Shown piece after piece: positions 32,801 to 43,425 of a DNA stretch of 64,000 nucleotides. The notes beneath the pieces are model-generated. The model ran no database searches and was not told the DNA's origin. It worked only from the letters and a program-made list of their open reading frames with translations. The translations under genes were made by a program, and so were the position numbers. The stretch is from Synaphobranchus kaupii (lineage: Eukaryota > Chordata > Actinopteri > Anguilliformes > Synaphobranchidae): contig CM056396.1 in assembly GCA_029718625.1 (NCBI GenBank), forward strand, positions 25,979,616 through 26,043,615, read 5' to 3'. How positions within the stretch are numbered: the first letter of the stretch is position 1; each line of letters begins with the position of its first letter.

Positions 32801-35390
32801 TGTTGGTTATGGTGGCGGTAGTGGTGATGATGATGATGATGTTGGTTATGATGGCGGTAGTGGTGGTGATGATGATGTTGGTTATGATGGCGGTAGTGGT
32901 GATGATGATGATGTTAGTTATGATGGCGGTAGTGGTGTTGATGATGATGTTGGTTATGATGGCGGTAGTGGTGATGATGATGATGTTGGTTATGGTGGCG
33001 GTAGTGGTGATGATGATGATGTTGGTTATGATGGCGGTAGTGGTGATGATGATGATGTTGGTTATGGTGGCGGTAGTGGTGATGATGATGATGATGTTGG
33101 TTATGATGGAGGTAGTGGTGATGATGATGATGTTGGTTATGGTGGCGGTAGTGGTGATGATGTTGGTTATGATGGCAGTAGTGGTGGTGATGATGATGAT
33201 GTTGGTTATGATGGCGGTAGTGGTGATGATGTTGGTTATGATGGTGGTAGTGGTGATGATTATGTTGGTTATGATGGAGGTAGTGGTGATGATTATGTTG
33301 GTTATGATGGAGGTAGTGGTGATGATGTTGGTTATGATGGTGGTAGTGGTGATGACAATGATGTTGGTTATGATGGCGGTAGTGATGATGACAATGATGT
33401 TGGTTATGATGCTGGTAGTGGTGTTGATTATGTTGGTTATGATGGAGGTAGTGGTGATGATGTTGGTTATGATGATGTTGGTTATGATGGCGGTAGTGGT
33501 GATGATTATGTTGGTTATGATGGAGGTAGTGGTGATGATGTTGGTTATGATGGTGGTAGTGGTGTTGATAATGACGATGATGTTGGTTATGATGGCGGTA
33601 GTGGTTTTGATGATAATGTTGGTTATGATGGCGGTAGTGGTGGTGATGATGATGTTGGTTATGATGGCGGTAGTGGTGATGATGATGATGTTGGTTATGG
33701 TGGCGGTAGCGATGTTGATGATGTTGGTTATGGTGGCGGTAGTGGTGATGATGATGATGTTGGTTATGATGGCGGTAGTGGTGATGATGATGTTAGTTAT
33801 GATGGCGGTAGTGATGATGATGATGTTGGTTATGGTGGCGGAAGTGGTGTTGATGATGATGTTGGTTATGGTGGCGGTAGTGCTGTTGATGATAATGTTG
33901 GTTATGGTGGCGGAAGTGGTGTTGATGATGATGTTGGTTATGGTGGCGGTAGCGGTGTTGATCATGATGATGATGTTGGTTATGATGGCGGTAGTGGTGT
34001 TGATGATAATGTTGGTTATGATGGCGGTAGTGGTGATGATGATGATGTTGGTTATGATGGCGGTAGTGGTGATGATGATGATGTTGGTTATGATGGCGGT
34101 AGTGGTGATGATGATGATGTTGGTTATGATGGCGGTAGTGGTGTTGATGATGATGTTGGTTATGATGGCGGTAGTGGTGATGATGATGTTGGTTATGATG
34201 GTGGTAGTGGTGATGATGATGATGATGTTGGTTATGGTGGCGGTAGTGGTGGTGATGATGACAATGTTGATTATGATGGCGGTAGTGGTGATGATGATGA
34301 TGTTTGTTATGATGGCGTTAGTGGTGGTGATGATGATGATGTTGGTTATGGTGGCGGTAGTGGTGGTGATGATGACGTTGGTTATGATGGTGGTTGTGGT
34401 GATGATGATGTTGGTTATGGTGGCGGTAGTGGTGGTGATGATGATGATGTTGGTTATGGTGGCGGTAGTGGTGTTGATGGTGTTGGTTATGGTGGCGTTA
34501 GTGGTGATGATGATGATGTTGGTTATGGTGGCGTTAGTGGTGATGATGATGATGTTGGTTATGGTGGCGGTAGTGGTGATGATGATGATGTTGGTTATGG
34601 TGGCGGTAGTGGTGTCGATGGTGTTGGTTATGGTGGTGGTGATGATGATGATGACGTCGGTTACGATGGCGATAGTGGTGATCATGATGACGTCGGTTAT
34701 GATGGTGGTAGTCGTGTTGGTGATGATGTTGGTTATGATGGTGGTAGTGGTGATGATGATGATGTTGGTTATGGTGGCGGTAGTGGTGATGATGATGATG
34801 ATGTTGGTTATGGTGGCGGTAGTGGTGATGATGATGATGTTGGTTATGGTGGCGGTAGTGGTGATGATGATGATGATGTTGGTTATGATGGCGGTAGTGG
34901 TGGTGATGATGATGATGATGATGTTGGTTATGATGGCGGTAGTGGTGATGATGATGATGATGTTGGTTATGATGGCGGTAGTGGTGATGATGATGATGTT
35001 GGTTATGATGGCGGTAGTGGTGATGATGATGATGTTGGTTATGATGGCGTTAGTGGTGATGATGATGATGATGTTGGTTATGATGGTGGTAGTGGTGATG
35101 ATGATGATGATGTTGGTTATGGTGGCGGTAGTGGTGATGATGATGATGATGTTGGTTATGATGGTGGTAGTGGTGATGATGATGATGATGTTGGTTATGA
35201 TGGCGGTAGTGGTGATGATGATGATGTTGGTTATGATGGCGGTAGTGGTGATGATGATGATGTTGGTTATGATGGCGTTAGTGGTGATGATGATGATGAT
35301 GTTGGTTATGATGGTGGTAGTGGTGATGATGATGATGATGTTGGTTATGGTGGCGGTAGTGGTGATGATGATGATGATGTTGGTTATGGT
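29900..35390 (+). repeat. 36-bp (GAT/GGT-rich) minisatellite, about 150 copies
   Basis: The unit is approximately GATGATGATGATGTTGGTTA followed by TGATGGCGGTAGTGGT. The number of GAT triplets varies from 2 to 6, and G/A or C/T changes occur at several sites. All indels are multiples of three, so two plus-strand frames (Met/Val-rich and Asp/Gly-rich) and one minus-strand frame (Ile/Thr-rich) stay open for thousands of bases. Three different frames being equally open argues against coding. The array runs into the assembly gap on its right. Confidence 0.97.
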
Positions 35391-35890
35391 NNNNNNNNNN
35401 NNNNNNNNNNNNNNNNNNNNNNNNNNNNNNNNNNNNNNNNNNNNNNNNNNNNNNNNNNNNNNNNNNNNNNNNNNNNNNNNNNNNNNNNNNNNNNNNNNNN
35501 NNNNNNNNNNNNNNNNNNNNNNNNNNNNNNNNNNNNNNNNNNNNNNNNNNNNNNNNNNNNNNNNNNNNNNNNNNNNNNNNNNNNNNNNNNNNNNNNNNNN
35601 NNNNNNNNNNNNNNNNNNNNNNNNNNNNNNNNNNNNNNNNNNNNNNNNNNNNNNNNNNNNNNNNNNNNNNNNNNNNNNNNNNNNNNNNNNNNNNNNNNNN
35701 NNNNNNNNNNNNNNNNNNNNNNNNNNNNNNNNNNNNNNNNNNNNNNNNNNNNNNNNNNNNNNNNNNNNNNNNNNNNNNNNNNNNNNNNNNNNNNNNNNNN
35801 NNNNNNNNNNNNNNNNNNNNNNNNNNNNNNNNNNNNNNNNNNNNNNNNNNNNNNNNNNNNNNNNNNNNNNNNNNNNNNNNNNNNNNNNNN
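35391..35890. other. assembly gap (500 N)
   Basis: Exactly 500 unspecified bases. The left edge is still inside the 36-bp array and the right edge is unrelated sequence, so the array end is missing. The round length suggests a placeholder rather than a measured size. Confidence 0.99.
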
Positions 35891-36105
35891 TCTACTGCGT
35901 CCTGTGTGATGTGTACTAGCATGCTGTATACTACTAACTGTTTAGTGACATGCAGTATGTGAAAAATATCCTCAGTACTATTATTAGCGAAAACCCAGAA
36001 ATAGTTATATCATCCGGGGATATGAAGAACTTAACAGCTTTTAAAAAAATGTATACTCAACTGGCATACTCAATAGTAGGCAAGTGCACTGATTCGGACA
36101 CGCCT
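35891..36105 (+). mobile_element. dispersed repeat copy (shared with 45864-46235)
   Basis: CTACTGCGTCCTGTGTG, ATGTGTACT, ACTGTTTAG, GCAGTATG and AAATATCCTC followed by TACTATT recur in the same order near 46090-46235. The right end (GCACTGATTCGGACACGCC) resembles the end of a common teleost non-autonomous DNA element. Family not assigned. Confidence 0.5.
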
Positions 36106-36345
36106 GAGACACACACACACTCTCTCTCACTCACACACACACTTTCTCACTCACACACATACACTCTCTCTCTCGCAGATTCTGAAGAGAGACCATCTGT
36201 CTATAGCCCCCCCACAGACCCTGATTTTCTATGTATGTGATCTTCATCATTCTCTCAGCTCTGTGTGACTGTGTTTTCTCTGTGTGACTGTGTGTGTTTT
36301 CTCTGTGTGACTGTGTGTGTTTGCTCTGTGTGACTGTGTGTCAAA
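36106..36345 (+). repeat. CACACT/CTCTCT tract and ~23-bp TCTGTGTGACTGTG repeat
   Basis: A CA/CT microsatellite (36109-36178) is followed by about four imperfect copies of a TCTGTGTGACTGTGTGTGTT unit (36254-36345). Confidence 0.85.
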
Positions 36346-36839
36346 ATCCATGAAGAATTTAAAACCATAAAGACAAAAGCTATGACTCAACACAATTCTT
36401 TGTTTGATCCTTTATTTTTCAATAATTTGCTTGAAAATAAAACTGAGCAGAGAAATGGGGAATATTGTTTGGATTTATTTTCCCTATTGATTTTTGTCTT
36501 TAAAATGTTCAAGTATTGTATACTTGTGCAAATAAATGGATAACAAAAGTAACAAACATTTTTATGTAGTTCTTGAATTCTTCCTTGGTCAAGCCCTACG
36601 CATTTCGCATACCGTGTGTGGGGTGTAAGGATAGACTTAATCAGCGCCGATAGGATGTCCTAATATAGCTTATATATGTAGACGGCTGCGTTAAACCGTA
36701 CCTACTACATGTGATGCTGTTTGACAGGACGCATAGCACTGCCAACTTCTACTGCACGTGATGCTGTTTGCCAAATTCAGAAAAATACAAAACATGCAAA
36801 TGTCCGGTAATTCTGAGAGGCGGGATTCGGTACACTCAC
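36346..36839. other. AT-rich sequence, inferred start of chn2 intron 1
   Basis: Directly downstream (minus strand) of the putative chn2 donor at 36839. No further exon was recognised. Confidence 0.4.
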
Positions 36840-36870
36840 CGGACAGGCTGGAATTATTGGGCGCTGCCAT
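36840..36870 (-). CDS. chn2: putative first coding exon of chn2 (beta-chimaerin)
   Basis: On the minus strand an ATG at 36870 in strong context (GCGGC-ATG-G) opens ten codons plus one base, translated MAAPNNSSLSG. The donor GTGAGT starts at 36839. The peptide matches what I recall of the beta-chimaerin N-terminus, which begins MAA and reaches NSSLSG before the acidic stretch and SH2 domain. Beta-chimaerin is a diacylglycerol-responsive GTPase-activating protein for Rac, with SH2, C1 and RhoGAP domains encoded by downstream exons. Those exons are not visible here and would lie to the left, beyond position 1 if intron 1 is long as in mammals. The nearby tril gene, transcribed away from it, matches the mammalian neighbourhood. 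The match is only 11 residues, so the call rests on sequence, donor and synteny together. Confidence 0.55.
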
Positions 36871-37180
36871 GCCGCTAGCTGTTCCTCGGTTACACGCGGG
36901 CTCTCCAAATGCCTTGTGACAAGTGACAAGTCTGTCGCTGCATGTTTTGTGCGAATACAAATAATGATATACGGCACAAACAGACAGGCAGCATAAATGT
37001 TAGTCGGAGTTCTTCGATTTTATTTCAGGAACCCTCCGTTGTTTTTTTCCACGCGCGTCCAAATGATCAGATCTATTGGTTACAGGCTGTCTTGCACACA
37101 CAATGCTCATTATAAACACTGTGCAGCGCGCGAGCTGACCACCCAATGGGGAAGCAGAGCGCGTGAATTACGCAGAAGAC
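36871..37180 (-). promoter_or_regulatory. putative chn2 5' UTR / promoter region
   Basis: The sequence upstream of the chn2 ATG is CpG-containing (for example GCGCGCGAGC and GCGCGTG near 37125-37165), unlike the AT-rich DNA on both sides. A CCAAT motif (plus orientation) lies at about 37143. The start site itself cannot be placed. Confidence 0.35.
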
Positions 37181-38105
37181 CTGTGCAGTTGACTCAAAAT
37201 ATGTTTGCCAATAATTTCACGCACGCATATAGCATAAAACGATTTATACCGACTACTGTTCTGTGCGAATTCCACTTATAATTTTCCTCAGCAGTTAACA
37301 TTAGAAAGAAATAAAACGTGCAGCACTGGCTGCTAGCCAAGTGGATCTTGTGTTACTCAACTCTATATAATAATATATAAAAAATAAATATTCTATAAAA
37401 AGGTCGTACTAATACAGGCTGCTCAACTGAAACGGAACTGCTTTCATGATTTTCTCATCACAATGCCACAGATTTTGTTCCACAAGGTAAACGCTAAGAG
37501 TTTAATTGTTAGGGGAAAGTGCCCCTAGAAACTGCTGATACACTATTTAGTGTGTTTTATGTTACTATGCAATAGTCAAGATTTTTATTTAGTTCATGTC
37601 CTTGCTATAAACGATAATATTATCAGCCAGTTTACCTGTAATAAATGAGGACAAACCATCCTTGCTTTCTGTGTGGTCTCTCCGTTTCTGTAAAATATTT
37701 AAGTGGAACGTTACATTCCATTGTCTTTGTGCGCTTCTTGCGCCCCCTAGTGACTGAACAGGAATAAACATGCCAATGCAATTATGCCAACGCAGCCTGA
37801 ATGTAAAGAGTACGCTGGTTTCAGAAGTAAATTCCCCATTCATTTAGAGCGTAGACATTAACTAAAGCTTACTTTTAAACCATTTCTACTGATTATGTCT
37901 TACCGTCAATTTTCCGGATTGTTCAATATATCGCCCGTTCGCAAATGATGTGGTTTTTCTGGATCAGCTTCAAGTATATTTTACGTTTTAGTGAACTTTT
38001 TTTGTGAACATACCAGCGCTGGAACTGTTTAAAAACTCCACGTCCCATAATTCCCTCTGAACTTGCAGCCTTGTCTCTAGACGTTGTCATATAACGTTAC
38101 CCAGC
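37181..38105. other. unique AT-rich intergenic sequence
   Basis: No exon was recognised. A segment at about 37735-37845 (AATAAACATGCCAATGCA and a GGAATTTACTTC motif on the minus strand) recurs, rearranged, at about 43655-43750, so it is part of a dispersed repeat. Confidence 0.45.
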
Positions 38106-38621
38106 AGTAGAATCAGAATTAGCTTTATTGGCCAAGTATGTGAACACATACAAGGAATTTGACTCCGGTTTTTCGTTGCTCTCAATGTACATACCCAGAA
38201 TAGACATACAGCTAAAAACAAGGGCAACAAAGCTGAACAAAGGTAAACATAAACATTTAACTACTATGTACAGATATAAATATATATATTTTTTAAAAAC
38301 AACAACACTGAAATTGTAAACAAAAGACAATAGTGCAATGGTGCAGAGTGCAAAGATGCTGGAATAAATATGGAATTATTAATGCAACAGATTACATTAT
38401 ATACATGAGGTAGTGGGTTGGGTTATCTGACAGTATATGGATGTATACAATATACAGTATATACAGCGTGCTTAGATTTATATTGACAATGATGATATGT
38501 ACATGTTAAAAGAAAACCTGTAGTTAAACTACAAATTATAATTTAGAATAAATAGGTACAGTGGATTTTTGGTGTTACATGTTTATTGCACAGGGATTGT
38601 TCCTGACACTGTATGACTGAT

Positions 38622-39974
38622 TTAAGTGTTCATCAGAGTGACGGCCTGCGGAAAGAAGCTGTTCTTGTGTCTGGTTGTTTTGGCGTACAGTGCTCTGTAG
38701 CGCCTACCAGAGGGGAGAAGTTGGAACAGGTTGTGTCCAGGGTGTGCTGGGTCTGCAGTGATGCTTCCTGCCCGTTTCCTGACTCTGGAGATGTATAAGT
38801 CCTGGATGGAGGGCAGGTTGGCACCAATGATTTTTTCCGCAGTCCTGACTGTCCGTTGTAGTCTGTTCCTGTCCTGTTTGGTGGCCGATCCAAACCAGAC
38901 AGTGATGGATGTGCAGAGAACAGACTGGATTATTGCAGAGTAGAACTGGATCAGCAGCTCCTGAGGCAGGTTGAACTTCCTGAGCTGGCGCAGGAAGTAC
39001 AACCTTTGCTGGGCCTTTTTGATGAGTGTGACTATGTTGGACGTCCACTTTAGGTCCTGGGAGATTGTGGATCCCAGAAACCTGAAGGTTTCCACAGCAG
39101 TCACAGTGCTGTTGAGTATGATGAGGGGGGGCAGTGTTGAGGGGCTCCTCCTGAAGTCCACTGTCATCTCCACAGTTTTGAGCTTGTTCAGCTCCAGGTT
39201 GTTCTGACCACACCAGAGGGCCAGCTGTTCAACCTCCTGTCTGTATGCAGATTCGTCACCATCCCGGATGAAACCGATGACCGTTGTGTCATCTGCAAAC
39301 TTCAGGAGTTTAACAGACGGGTCTCCTGAGGTGCAGTCGTTGGTGTAGAGGGAGAAGAGCAGAGGGGAGAGCACACATCCCTGGGGGGCGCCAGTGCTGA
39401 TTGTCCGGGTGCTGGATGTGATGTTCCCCAGCCTCACCTGCTGCCTCCGGTCTGTCAGGAAGTCTGTGATCCACTGACAGGTGGGGGCTGGTACAGTGAG
39501 CTGGGTGAGTTTGGAGCAGAGGATTTCTGGGATGATGGTGTTGAACGCCGAGCTGAAGTCCACAAACAGGATCCTCGCATATGTCCCTGGGGAGTCGAGG
39601 ATGTAGTGCAGTCCCGTGTTGACTGCATCATCCACTGACCTGTTTGCCCGGTAGGCAAACTGCAGGGGGTCCAGCAGGGGGCCTGTGATGTCCTTCAGGT
39701 GGGTCAACACTAGTCTCTCGAAGGATTTCATGACCACAGACGTCAGGGCGACGGGCCTGTAGTCATTTAATCCTGTGATAGAGGGTTTCTTGGGGACCGG
39801 GATGATTGTGGAGTTTTTGAAGCAGGAGGGGACTTCACACAGCTCCAGTGATCCCTTGAAGATCTGCGTGAAGATGGGGGTCAACTGGTCCGCACAGACT
39901 TTCAGGCAGGAGGGTGACACGCCATCTGGGCCTGGTGCCTTCCTGGTCTTCTGTCTCTGGAAGAGCTGACTCAC
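38622..39974 (-). CDS. LINE reverse transcriptase (uninterrupted RT frame)
   Basis: A 450-aa frame of a non-LTR reverse transcriptase, which copies the element RNA into the nuclear genome by target-primed reverse transcription. Visible RT landmarks in order: KAPGPDG (about 12-18), DYRPVALTS (71-79), the first catalytic Asp in LFVDFSSAFNTI (D139), the STGAPQGCVLSPLLF box (193-207), and the catalytic FADD (226-229). A thumb/C-terminal region ends in PSGRRYR and SFFPQAVTLMNT. This C-terminus is the normal end for the family, so the 3' coding end is complete. The true polypeptide would begin upstream; the ATG here is internal. A one-base frameshift near 40000-40030 separates it from the linker frame at 39971-40618. 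Likely a fairly young but dead copy. Confidence 0.88.
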   Translation of the reverse strand: MSQLFQRQKTRKAPGPDGVSPSCLKVCADQLTPIFTQIFKGSLELCEVPSCFKNSTIIPVPKKPSITGLNDYRPVALTSVVMKSFERLVLTHLKDITGPLLDPLQFAYRANRSVDDAVNTGLHYILDSPGTYARILFVDFSSAFNTIIPEILCSKLTQLTVPAPTCQWITDFLTDRRQQVRLGNITSSTRTISTGAPQGCVLSPLLFSLYTNDCTSGDPSVKLLKFADDTTVIGFIRDGDESAYRQEVEQLALWCGQNNLELNKLKTVEMTVDFRRSPSTLPPLIILNSTVTAVETFRFLGSTISQDLKWTSNIVTLIKKAQQRLYFLRQLRKFNLPQELLIQFYSAIIQSVLCTSITVWFGSATKQDRNRLQRTVRTAEKIIGANLPSIQDLYISRVRKRAGSITADPAHPGHNLFQLLPSGRRYRALYAKTTRHKNSFFPQAVTLMNT

Positions 39975-40618
39975 ATCCTCTTCACAGATCCTGAGTGCAG
40001 GTGGGGGGTCAGTGGGGAGGGGTGAGGGGGTGCAGTTGGTTGTTTGATGTCGGAGCGGGTGTGGGGTGTGAATGTGGGCTCATCAAACCTGCAGTAAAAC
40101 ACGTTCAGGTCGTCAGCCAGTTGAAGGTTCTCCACAGTGTGGGGGGATGGTCTCCTGTAGTTGGTGATATCCTGCAGGCTTCTCCACACTGACGCAGGGT
40201 CGTTGGCTGAAAACCTGTTTTTCAGCTTTTCAGTGTAGCTCCTCTTAGCTACTCTGATCTCCTTTGTCAGTGTGTTTCTGGCCTGGTTGTACAGGATCCT
40301 GTCCCCACTTCTGTAGGCTTCCTCCTTGGCCTGACGAAGCTGCCTGAGTTTTGCAGTAAACCAGGGTTTATTGTTGTTGTATGTGCAGAAGGTTTTAGTC
40401 GGCACACACATGTCCTCACAAAAACTGATGTAAGATGTCACAGTGTCAGTGAGATCGTCCAGGTCTTTAGCAGCAGCCTCAAAAACACTCCAATCAGTGC
40501 AGTCAAAGCAGGCCTGTAACTCCAGCTTTGCCTCGTTGGTCCATCTCCTCACAGTCTTGACCACAGGCTTAGCAGATTTTAGTTTCTGCCTGTAGCACAC
40601 AGCTCCGTTTTTAAACAC
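39971..40618 (-). pseudogene. LINE ORF2 linker (between endonuclease and RT), frameshifted
   Basis: A 215-aa frame with the features of the region between endonuclease and RT in Rex1/CR1-type proteins: basic, with [28 protein letters not shown] and RFSANDPASVWRSLQDITNYR. It runs out of frame in a G-rich stretch (about 40000-40030). The expected LRICEEDVSQLF continues in the neighbouring frame, so a single indel broke the original frame. The upstream endonuclease is absent. Confidence 0.8.
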
Positions 40619-40620
40619 TT

Positions 40621-41249
40621 TTTTCTAACGTTAGCTAGCTAGCTTGAAGGACTAGAAGCTAGAATTGCTTCATGTGGTTAACCGTAGCGCAGTTTCTGAC
40701 CTTGTCGGGCGGGCTTATCTACTTAGCAATCTAACGTTAGCGGCAGTAGCCTACTCCCATCTGCCACAGTCAGACAGATGAGATGATCTGAGAGTGCGTC
40801 TTCTTTCCTGCGTATCAAGAGCTGTTTTAACCGTCCCGCGTAAGGTAGTGTCGTTTTTAAGCGTACTAGCCGCAGTTTGCGTGATTTTAATTAGACCTTG
40901 TTGAACGCTGATCATATTATTTGCATTGCTAGTTTGTGTTTGTTCCGCAATTGGCTGTTTCTTAGATTGTTAGATTGACTAGGCTGTTAGTTTCGCGTTA
41001 TTGTGCTTTTTAATTAGTAGTAATTATTTATCCGTGCTTGCAAAGTGTCTCACAATTGCACAATTGCAATCAGCTGTGTGCATTTCTGTGCACTAGTGTC
41101 ACTCCATCCCAGTTTATGTGTGTTCTCCCTATCCCTGTCTGCTCTCTTCCTTTTAGAACCCGCTTCCAACGACGTGGCCCTCCACGGCGACATCACTTAA
41201 CTCTCTCTGCCCTCTTGTCTCTAGGCCCACACGCCCATCTCCTCCCTGC
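40621..41249. other. unique spacer between two divergent LINEs
   Basis: CTAACGTTAGC-type motifs near 40625 and 40730, then AT-rich DNA. Part of 41120-41249 may belong to the L2 copy, but its frame is unreadable. No gene was recognised. Confidence 0.4.
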
Positions 41250-41625
41250 CCATGGATGCCCGATGCCCTGCGCACCTCCAGGGCCGGTCTTCGCACAGCA
41301 GAGAGGATGTGGAGGAAATCCAGACGCATCAGACCTATCCTCCTACTAGTCTCTCCTAGTGGCGTTCTCTACAGCAGTCACCGCTGCCAAGGTAACTTAC
41401 TACCACACTAAAATTTGCAAATACAGTTCTACCCCCCGTCAATTGTTCTCCATCTTCTCCTCCCTCCTCAGCAAACCCCCTCCTGCTCCTTAATCCTCGT
41501 TCACTGCAGACAACTTCACAGATTTCTTCGATGAAAAGATCGCAGACATCCGCAGCTCCTTCAGTCCCACTCCCCCTCCCCTCACGGACACTGTTTTCCA
41601 CTCTCTTCCTCTCTCTACCCCTTCT

Positions 41626-42178
41626 GTGTCCCCCCCCTGTTTCTCCACCTTTTCTCCCCTTTGTGATACCGATGTACCCCACCTCCTACTCTCCCATCGC
41701 CCCACTACCTGTGCCCTCGACCCTATCCCTTCATCTCTCCTCCAGGCAATCACCCCAGATATCCTCCCGTTTGTGACCTCCCTGGTGAACTCCTCCTTGA
41801 CCTCTGGCTGCTTCCCCTCATCCTTCAAGAGAGCCCACATCACCCCGATCCTGAAAAAACCCACGCTGGACCCCTCCAAATTCCAAAACTACCGACCGGT
41901 ATCTCTTCTTCCTTTTCTTTCCAAAACTATTGAACATGCTGTTTCTAACCAACTGTCTTCTTTCCTTACCCAGAACAACCTGCTAGGCCCCCACCAGTCG
42001 GGCTTCAAACCTGGCCACTCAACAGAGACCGCACTCCTCTCCGTCAGCGAGATGCTTCACGCAGCTCGGGCAGCCTCCCTCTCCTCTGTGCTAATACTCC
42101 TAGACCTCTCTGCCGCCTTCGACACCGTAGATCACTCCATCCTCCTGTCGTCCCTGTCTGCAGCGGGGATCGGTCTTT
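41626..42178 (+). pseudogene. L2 reverse transcriptase, N-terminal part
   Basis: The frame contains HITPILKKPTLDPSKFQNYR, PVSLLPFLSKTIEHAV, the QSGFKPGHSTETALL box and the first catalytic Asp in VLILLDLSAAFDTVDHS. It breaks at about 42173, just after SAAGI. The next readable element is GSVFGPLLF in another frame. About 40 codons expected between them (including the start of the PQGS box) are missing, so the RT cannot be functional. Confidence 0.87.
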
Positions 42179-42886
42179 GGTCCCCTCCTTTTCTCCACCT
42201 ACACCAAATCCCTTGGCCCTGTTATCACTGCTCATGGTCTTTCCTACCACTGCTATGCTGACGATACTCAACTCTTTCTCTCCTTCTCACCCTCTGACAC
42301 TCAGGTGTCAGCCCGCATCTCCGCTTGCCTGAGAGACATCCAGAGCTGGATGGACAACCACCATCTCAAGCTCAATCCAGGCAAGACTGAGCGCATCTAC
42401 ATTCCTGCTCTAACCTCTCCCCCTCTCAATCTCTCCATTTCCCTAAGGGACACTCCACTGACCCCAACGCCCTGTGCCAGGAACCTCGGAGTGGTGATGG
42501 ACAACAGGCTGTCCCTCTCCGAGAACATCGCAGTGGTAACCCGGGCGTGCAGGTTCTTCCTGTACAACATCAGGAGAATCTGTCCCTTCCTCACCACCCA
42601 CTCAACCCAGCTCCTGGTCCAAGCGATGGTGCTGTCCCGCCTGGACTACTGCAACTCTCTCCTGGCTGGCTTGCCAGCGTCGGCCATTAGACCCCTTCAG
42701 CTTATCCAGAACGCAGCAGCGCGCCTGGTCTTCAACCTCCCCCGACACTCCCATGTCACCCCCCTGCTCATTGACCTCCACTGGCTACCTGTGATGGCTC
42801 GCATCAAATTCAAAACATTGGTGCTCGCCTTCCAGGCAGTCCGAGGATCTGCCCCTCCATACCTCCAAAAGCTCACCAGACCCTAG
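42173..42886 (+). pseudogene. L2 reverse transcriptase, C-terminal part with YADD
   Basis: Frame +2 resumes with GSVFGPLLFSTYTKSLG and the catalytic YADD at 42254-42265. It continues through HHLKLNPGKTE, ARNLGVVMDNRLS, NIRRICPFL, SRLDYCNSLLAGLPA and NAAARLVFNLPR to an in-frame TAG at 42884. The family C-terminus (SVLAPRWWNELPVEVRTTES, LTAFKRRLKTHLFKL) is still readable in another frame at about 42975-43090. That adds a second frameshift around the C-run near 42930. Confidence 0.87.
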
Positions 42887-43252
42887 ACACCTGCCAGATC
42901 CCTGTGTTCCGCCTCCTCAGGACGACTGGTACCCCCCCCCCCCCCCACTTCATACTAGCACCCGGTCTCGACGTCTGTCTGTCCTGGCCCCACGGTGGTG
43001 GAATGAGCTCCCCGTGGAGGTCAGAACAACAGAAAGTCTGACCGCCTTCAAGCGCAGATTGAAGACTCACCTCTTCAAGCTGCACCTCTCTCCACCCCTC
43101 CCTACCTCCTTGTGACCTCCCTTGATTGTGTTTTATGAATCCTTGTTTAAGTGGTTCAAGCTTCTAGTTAACACTTGTAACTAAGGTTACTTATTGGCTT
43201 ACTGTTGTACACGCCAATCATCATCAATATTGTGTGGTTACCCCCCCCCCAA

Positions 43253-43284
<32 letters not shown>

Positions 43285-43425
43285 TACTGACTACGCCTGG
43301 TACTTGAATTCATATTTACCTTTTAGTGTCTTTTTAACGCACTTGTTCCTAGTTCGAATATGCACTATGTACGTCGCTCTGGATAAGAGCGTCTGCCAAA
43401 TGACTATAATGTAATGTAAATGATG

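Larger units (their letters stand above)
38106..40620 (-). mobile_element. LINE, Rex1/CR1-like, 5'-truncated
   Basis: A minus-strand non-LTR retrotransposon. Its 3' UTR (38106-38621) contains the conserved AGCTTTATTGGCCAAGTATG segment (plus-strand orientation) typical of this teleost family. Its body is the reverse-transcriptase frame at 38622-39974, preceded by a linker frame at 39971-40618. The apurinic endonuclease domain expected upstream is missing, so the copy is 5'-truncated near 40620. Target duplications were not identified. Confidence 0.88.
41250..43425 (+). mobile_element. LINE, L2 clade, internally deleted and frameshifted
   Basis: A plus-strand L2-type retrotransposon. Coding similarity begins near 41250 (PWMPDALR, LRTAERMWRKSR in one frame) and shifts frame (FSTAVTAAKVTYYHTKI, about 41363-41415). 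It continues into RT, ends at a TGA near 43113, and is followed by a 3' UTR. That UTR carries an (AAAT)n tract (about 43250-43281) and the terminal stem-loop CGCTCTGGATAAGAGCG with a TGTAA-type tail at 43375-43425. The 5' part, including the endonuclease, is missing. Confidence 0.88.

Noticed and set aside
29713..35919. 2068-aa Met/Val-rich and 2019-aa Asp/Gly-rich plus-strand frames, plus a 1597-aa minus-strand frame
   Set aside because: Three frames on both strands are equally open across one 36-bp array, and two cross the N gap. This is periodicity, not coding.
36691..36960. 89-aa minus-strand frame as a complete protein
   Set aside because: Only the internal MAAPNNSSLSG segment resembles a known protein, and a GTGAGT donor ends it. 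The rest of the frame is 5' UTR and intron read-through.
41356..41879. 108- and 129-aa minus-strand frames
   Set aside because: They are antisense shadows of the L2 reverse-transcriptase region.
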